18,114 nt of DNA from contig CAKMNX010000018.1 in the NCBI GenBank assembly GCA_927910745.1, forward strand, positions 1 to 18,114. The letters run 5' to 3'. Source of the stretch: an uncultured Candidatus Saccharibacteria bacterium (GTDB lineage Bacteria > Patescibacteriota > Saccharimonadia > Saccharimonadales > Saccharimonadaceae). The notes beneath the pieces were generated by a model that worked only from the letters and a program-made list of their open reading frames with translations, ran no database searches and was not told where the DNA came from. A program made the translations under genes and the position numbers. Below, piece after piece: positions 15,860-18,114 of the stretch; the first letter of the stretch is position 1, and the number at the start of each line of letters is the position of its first letter.

Positions 15860-16471
15860 ATGCAAACAATTCGCCATAAATACCTGACTGTCATTCTCCT
15901 ATCCCTTGCGTTAGCGATACTATCGCTTGTCAGCAATATCTACTTTCCCCAAGAAATGGAAGGGCAGTGGCAGCTGTACTCTTGTATCCGCAAGATATTT
16001 AGTAAGTTATTTAATGCAGGTGTCGTCTGGGCAGCGTTGCCATTCTTGGCAGGGTGGAAGTCTCAAGGCTTGGTAAAAGCGGCGATCAGTGGCGCTGCTA
16101 TTGCAGAGCTTACACTGCTACTCCATTATGGTATCGGCTGTCTTATTGGGGTGTATGGCCCCACGATATTTATGGCGAATTCATTTTGGTTTATTGCTGC
16201 TCTTGTGCTATGTGCACCACTGGGAGTGTGTGGCTGGATTGCAGCTTTGCCAAAGAAGCCATCGCGTATATTTTGGTTCATCCTGCCAATAGGGGCAATT
16301 CTCGAGCCCTTTGTGACTCGAAAACTAATACCATACTCGATAGTTCGGCCATGGCCTGAAGCATATTCAGATTACATTAGCGGTGTAGTGCTGTTGCTTG
16401 TTGGTGTTGTTGGTATTCTCCTGTGTTTTCAGCGAGGCAGTTACTTTCGTTTTATGCGCACGCATGCTTAG
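15860..16471 (+). CDS. Multi-pass membrane protein of unknown function
   Basis: A 203-residue protein I do not recognise. Start ATG 15860 is chosen because a well-formed promoter ends 6 nt before it; the longer open frame from 15776 overlaps the CinA-like gene and contains the promoter. About six hydrophobic segments are visible: YLTVILLSLALAILSLVSNI (residues 8-27), AGVVWAALPFLAG, AAISGAAIAELTLLLHYGIG, FWFIAALVLCAPLGVCGWI, IFWFILPIGAIL, and SGVVLLLVGVVGILLCFQRG near the end. The C-terminus is basic (GSYFRFMRTHA), so likely cytoplasmic. It is followed after about 30 bp by the shared tRNA-Leu flank on the other strand. Confidence 0.7.
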   Translation: MQTIRHKYLTVILLSLALAILSLVSNIYFPQEMEGQWQLYSCIRKIFSKLFNAGVVWAALPFLAGWKSQGLVKAAISGAAIAELTLLLHYGIGCLIGVYGPTIFMANSFWFIAALVLCAPLGVCGWIAALPKKPSRIFWFILPIGAILEPFVTRKLIPYSIVRPWPEAYSDYISGVVLLLVGVVGILLCFQRGSYFRFMRTHA

Positions 16472-16508
16472 TCATCTATTGATACACACGAGAATAACCC
16501 ACAACACG

Positions 16509-16540
16509 AACAACGCTCACCCTGGTGGGTGAGCGTTGTT
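16509..16540 (-). terminator. 14-bp perfect hairpin downstream of tRNA-Leu(CAG)
   Basis: Arms AACAACGCTCACCC and GGGTGAGCGTTGTT pair perfectly around a four-base loop (ACCA on the minus strand). It sits about 60 nt past the tRNA 3' end, without a following U-run. The position matches the copy at 6869-6900. Confidence 0.5.
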
Positions 16541-16600
16541 CAACATCTGGAACCGCATCTCAGCCTGTTTCGACTGGGGTGGGTTCGGGTAAGAGCTTGT

Positions 16601-16687
16601 TGGTACGGATGAGAGGACTTGAACCTCCACGCCCCGCAGGGCACTAGCACCTGAAGCTAGCGCGTCTACCAATTCCGCCACATCCGC
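16601..16687 (-). tRNA. tRNA-Leu (anticodon CAG), CCA encoded
   Basis: A type II tRNA of 87 nt including CCA. Acceptor GCGGATG pairs with CATCCGT, with a G-T wobble at the first pair. The D-arm is CGGAATTGGTAGACG; the anticodon stem CTAGC/GCTAG encloses TTCAGGT with CAG as anticodon (leucine, CUG codons); then a long variable arm and T-loop GGTTCAAGTCC. CCA at 16603-16601 is encoded. It is a different isoacceptor from the tRNA at 6961. Confidence 0.95.
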
Positions 16688-16821
16688 AGATATACGCACC
16701 GCAGGCTCTTACCGTGTATTGTATACGAATTTTGGTCTTGCGTAAAGAGTTTTGTGATACAATCAGGTAAATAAACTGTGGCGGGTCTACCGCTATTTTA
16801 CATTTATACAAGGAGTATGAC

Positions 16822-17184
16822 ATGACCTCTATCCATCCATCGTCCCAAAACTTCGACAAACTAGAGTGGATACAACAAAAGATCGAAGAAATCCGAAAGG
16901 AGTGCGGCACCGCCAACTCGGGTGAAGCTGGAGATAAGCAGTATGCTGAGGTGCGCCGACGGATGGTTGGTGCGCTAGGTTTAATTGCTACACGATCAGG
17001 CGAAGATCTTACGCCAGATACTGCAGGACGCTTACTGTACGGCCTGGCTATATCATCACGCACAGGCCAGCCAGCGCATGGAGAGCTTACCGAAGATAGT
17101 ATCCGCATCATTCGCGAGATCAGCGGGATGACGCAGCAATCTGTCGAAGAAAATAATACTGATGCTATAGGAAGAGCAGCATAA
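16822..17184 (+). CDS. Small soluble protein of unknown function
   Basis: A 120-residue, largely helical and charged protein that I do not recognise. Start ATG 16822 has AAGGAG (16810-16815) 6 nt upstream, and TACAAT at 16758-16763 may be its -10 box. Visible features are a Lys/Glu-rich N-terminal helix (WIQQKIEEIRKECG), a central RRRMVGALGLIATRSG and an ISGMTQQSVEENN end. No signal peptide, membrane segment or cysteine pair is present. It is followed after 8 bp by the methyltransferase gene on the same strand, so the two are probably cotranscribed and may both act on RNA; that is only inference. Confidence 0.7.
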   Translation: MTSIHPSSQNFDKLEWIQQKIEEIRKECGTANSGEAGDKQYAEVRRRMVGALGLIATRSGEDLTPDTAGRLLYGLAISSRTGQPAHGELTEDSIRIIREISGMTQQSVEENNTDAIGRAA

Positions 17185-17192
17185 TATAACTA

Positions 17193-17765
17193 ATGAGCAC
17201 GATGAAGCGCACCCAACACTCTGCCCCTGCGGCAACCGACCGTCGCAATGTGGTAGACCGCTATAAAGGGCTGTCTCACCAAGCGATCGTTGCCGATCTT
17301 GATGAGCATGGCTCGGCACTTCATATTGCGATTGATAATGTTGTGCGCGATTTCAACATGGGGACGATCGTCCGCAGTGCCAATGCCTTTGGGGTGCGGC
17401 ATGTCCACATTATTGGTCGGCGGCAGTGGAATAAGCGTGGTGCGATGATGACAGACACGTATCTGCACGTGCATTATCACCAAACGGTTGAAGATTTCTT
17501 GCAGGCCATTGCTGGCCGGCCGCTTATTGCGGTCGATAATGTTGCCGGTTCGCAGCCACTTCACTCGGTCGCGCTGCCGCGTAGTGCCGTGCTTTTGTTT
17601 GGGGCAGAGGGGCCTGGTATCCGTCCCGAGCTGCTTGAGCGGGCTACGAGTATTGTTGCAATTGAGCAGTTTGGCAGTACGCGTAGCCTCAATGTCGGCG
17701 TGGCGGCAGGCATTGCGATGTATGCCTGGGTGCAGCAACATCGGTTGCACCCAGATCAGGAGTAG
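17193..17765 (+). CDS. SpoU/TrmH-family RNA 2'-O-methyltransferase
   Basis: A 190-residue SPOUT enzyme that methylates a ribose 2'-OH in tRNA or rRNA using SAM, acting as a dimer with a deep trefoil knot. Motif 1 reads IDNVVRDFNMGTIVRSANAFGV (N and R residues conserved), motif 2 LLFGAEGPGIRPELLE, and motif 3 IEQFGSTRSLNVGVAAGIAMYAW, which forms the knot and SAM site. The S-L-N-V core is intact. There is a short N-terminal extension and no L30e-like substrate-binding domain, so it resembles TrmH/TrmL-size enzymes, and the target base is unknown. Start ATG 17193 lacks a Shine-Dalgarno sequence; ATG 17202 is an alternative. A hairpin terminator overlaps its stop codon. Confidence 0.9.
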   Translation: MSTMKRTQHSAPAATDRRNVVDRYKGLSHQAIVADLDEHGSALHIAIDNVVRDFNMGTIVRSANAFGVRHVHIIGRRQWNKRGAMMTDTYLHVHYHQTVEDFLQAIAGRPLIAVDNVAGSQPLHSVALPRSAVLLFGAEGPGIRPELLERATSIVAIEQFGSTRSLNVGVAAGIAMYAWVQQHRLHPDQE

Positions 17766-17791
17766 AGATTCTACTCTCTTTACTCCTTTTC
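17760..17791 (+). terminator. Probable intrinsic terminator after the SpoU gene
   Basis: GAGTAGA (17760-17766) pairs with TCTACTC (17770-17776) around a 3-nt loop; TCTTTACTCCTTTTC follows. The outer TACTCC can also pair with GGAGTA, giving an alternative longer stem directly before TTTT. The stem includes the stop codon of the upstream gene. Confidence 0.55.
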
Positions 17792-17815
17792 AAACATAAG
17801 GTAGCGAAGGAGTAT

Positions 17816-17836
17816 GTAGCGCTCGCGTGGCGCTAT
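17816..17836 (+). other. Small hairpin in the leader region of hisS
   Basis: TAGCGC (17817-17822) pairs with GCGCTA (17830-17835) in the gap between the terminator and hisS, with a 7-nt loop. No T-box consensus is visible, so a tRNA-sensing riboswitch is not supported. Confidence 0.3.
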
Positions 17837-17904
17837 AGGAGCGGTGAATCTGGCCAAGGGGCTTGTTTTTTCCATGCCCGTTTTATGCAAAAATAGCAGT
17901 AACT

Positions 17905-18114
17905 ATGACAAAACTTTCATCGGAATCATATCGGGGGGCGCGGGATTGGTATCCGGAAGATCTTCGCGTGCGCAATACATCTTTCAAACCTGGCGTCACG
18001 TCGCCAAGAGCTACGGCTACGAAGAATACGATGCACCACTGCTTGAGCCGGTTGAAGTGTATGCCGCCAAAAGTGGTGATGAGTTAGTAAATGACCAGAC
18101 GTATCAGTTTATTG
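17905..18114 (+). CDS. hisS: Histidyl-tRNA synthetase, N-terminal part, frameshifted and cut by the window edge
   Basis: The start of a class II aminoacyl-tRNA synthetase that charges tRNA-His. ATG 17905 opens MTKLSSESYRGARDWYPEDL, matching the R-G-x-R-D-x-x-P start of HisS. One base is missing near 17971-17973: the frame must shift for the continuation QYIFQTWRHVAKSYGYEE then YDAPLLEPVEVYAAKSGDEL to be read, and this second part is clearly motif 1 and its surroundings. The gene continues beyond the window. The frameshift is likely a sequence error because HisS is essential. No Shine-Dalgarno sequence is seen before the start. Confidence 0.88.

Larger units (their letters stand above)
16499..16687 (-). 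repeat. Copy 2 of the direct repeat: tRNA-Leu plus 100 bp of 3' flank
   Basis: This block matches 6859-7046 in the same orientation, with the flank (16499-16600) about 90% identical by eye. Here the flank abuts a membrane-protein gene rather than a recombinase, and its frame is closed by an upstream stop codon, so the flank is not conserved as protein-coding sequence. Confidence 0.8.

Noticed and set aside
6859..16687. A 9.6-kb mobile element bounded by the two tRNA-Leu repeats as attachment sites
   Set aside because: The interval holds housekeeping genes (rsmD, recG) and no intact integrase, so excision would remove core functions.
17766..17904. T-box riboswitch before hisS
   Set aside because: Only a small hairpin is visible; no T-box consensus or specifier loop could be recognised.
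1..18114. CRISPR array or tandem repeats
   Set aside because: No set of regularly spaced direct repeats was seen; the only sizeable repeat is the tRNA-Leu flank pair.

Overview
The window joins two kinds of DNA. Bases 1 to about 6850 look actinobacterial, most like an oral Actinomyces or Schaalia relative: GC-rich codon use, a DUF3052 protein of the kind found only in Actinobacteria, an actinobacterial-type tRNA-Val, and the C-terminal part of a large serine recombinase typical of actinobacterial phages and integrative elements. From about 6960 to the end the gene content, lower GC, TATAAT-type promoters and protein sequences look like a Candidatus Saccharibacteria (TM7) genome. Many Saccharibacteria live as epibionts on actinobacterial hosts of exactly this kind. 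The join is therefore either a real host-to-epibiont transfer or an assembly or amplification chimera, and the sequence alone cannot decide.

Layout of the left part: probable first codons of a leftward gene (perhaps aceE); a structured non-coding stretch that resembles the 5' end of a group II intron; DUF3052 gene (+); tRNA-Val(UAC) (+); a small YdeI/OmdA-like protein (+); a DUF1266 gene (-) with a frameshift; a class I aminotransferase (-) with two frameshifts; an MFS exporter (-); a gene-free stretch; then a serine recombinase lacking its catalytic N-terminal domain, whose frame runs on into a tRNA-Leu gene on the other strand.

Layout of the right part: tRNA-Leu(UAG) (-), rsmD (-) overlapping a histidine-rich conserved protein (-), recG (-), and, divergent from recG, an FAD-linked oxidase (+, frameshifted) followed by an AstD-like aldehyde dehydrogenase (+). 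Then come a membrane protein (+), a CinA N-terminal-domain protein (+), a second membrane protein (+), tRNA-Leu(CAG) (-), a small unknown protein (+), a SpoU-family RNA methyltransferase (+), and the start of hisS (+, frameshifted, cut by the window edge). The genes are mostly housekeeping: ribosome modification, tRNA charging and DNA repair, with two redox enzymes.

Three things deserve attention. The two tRNA-Leu genes share about 100 bp of 3' flank that is more alike (about 90% by eye) than the tRNAs themselves (about 82%), and this flank carries a 14-bp hairpin. Several genes of the Saccharibacteria part have a good -10 box ending exactly 6 nt before the start codon and no Shine-Dalgarno sequence, which implies leaderless mRNAs. 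Single-base frameshifts in four otherwise well-conserved genes, on both sides of the join, suggest base-calling or amplification errors rather than gene decay, and call for caution about the join too.
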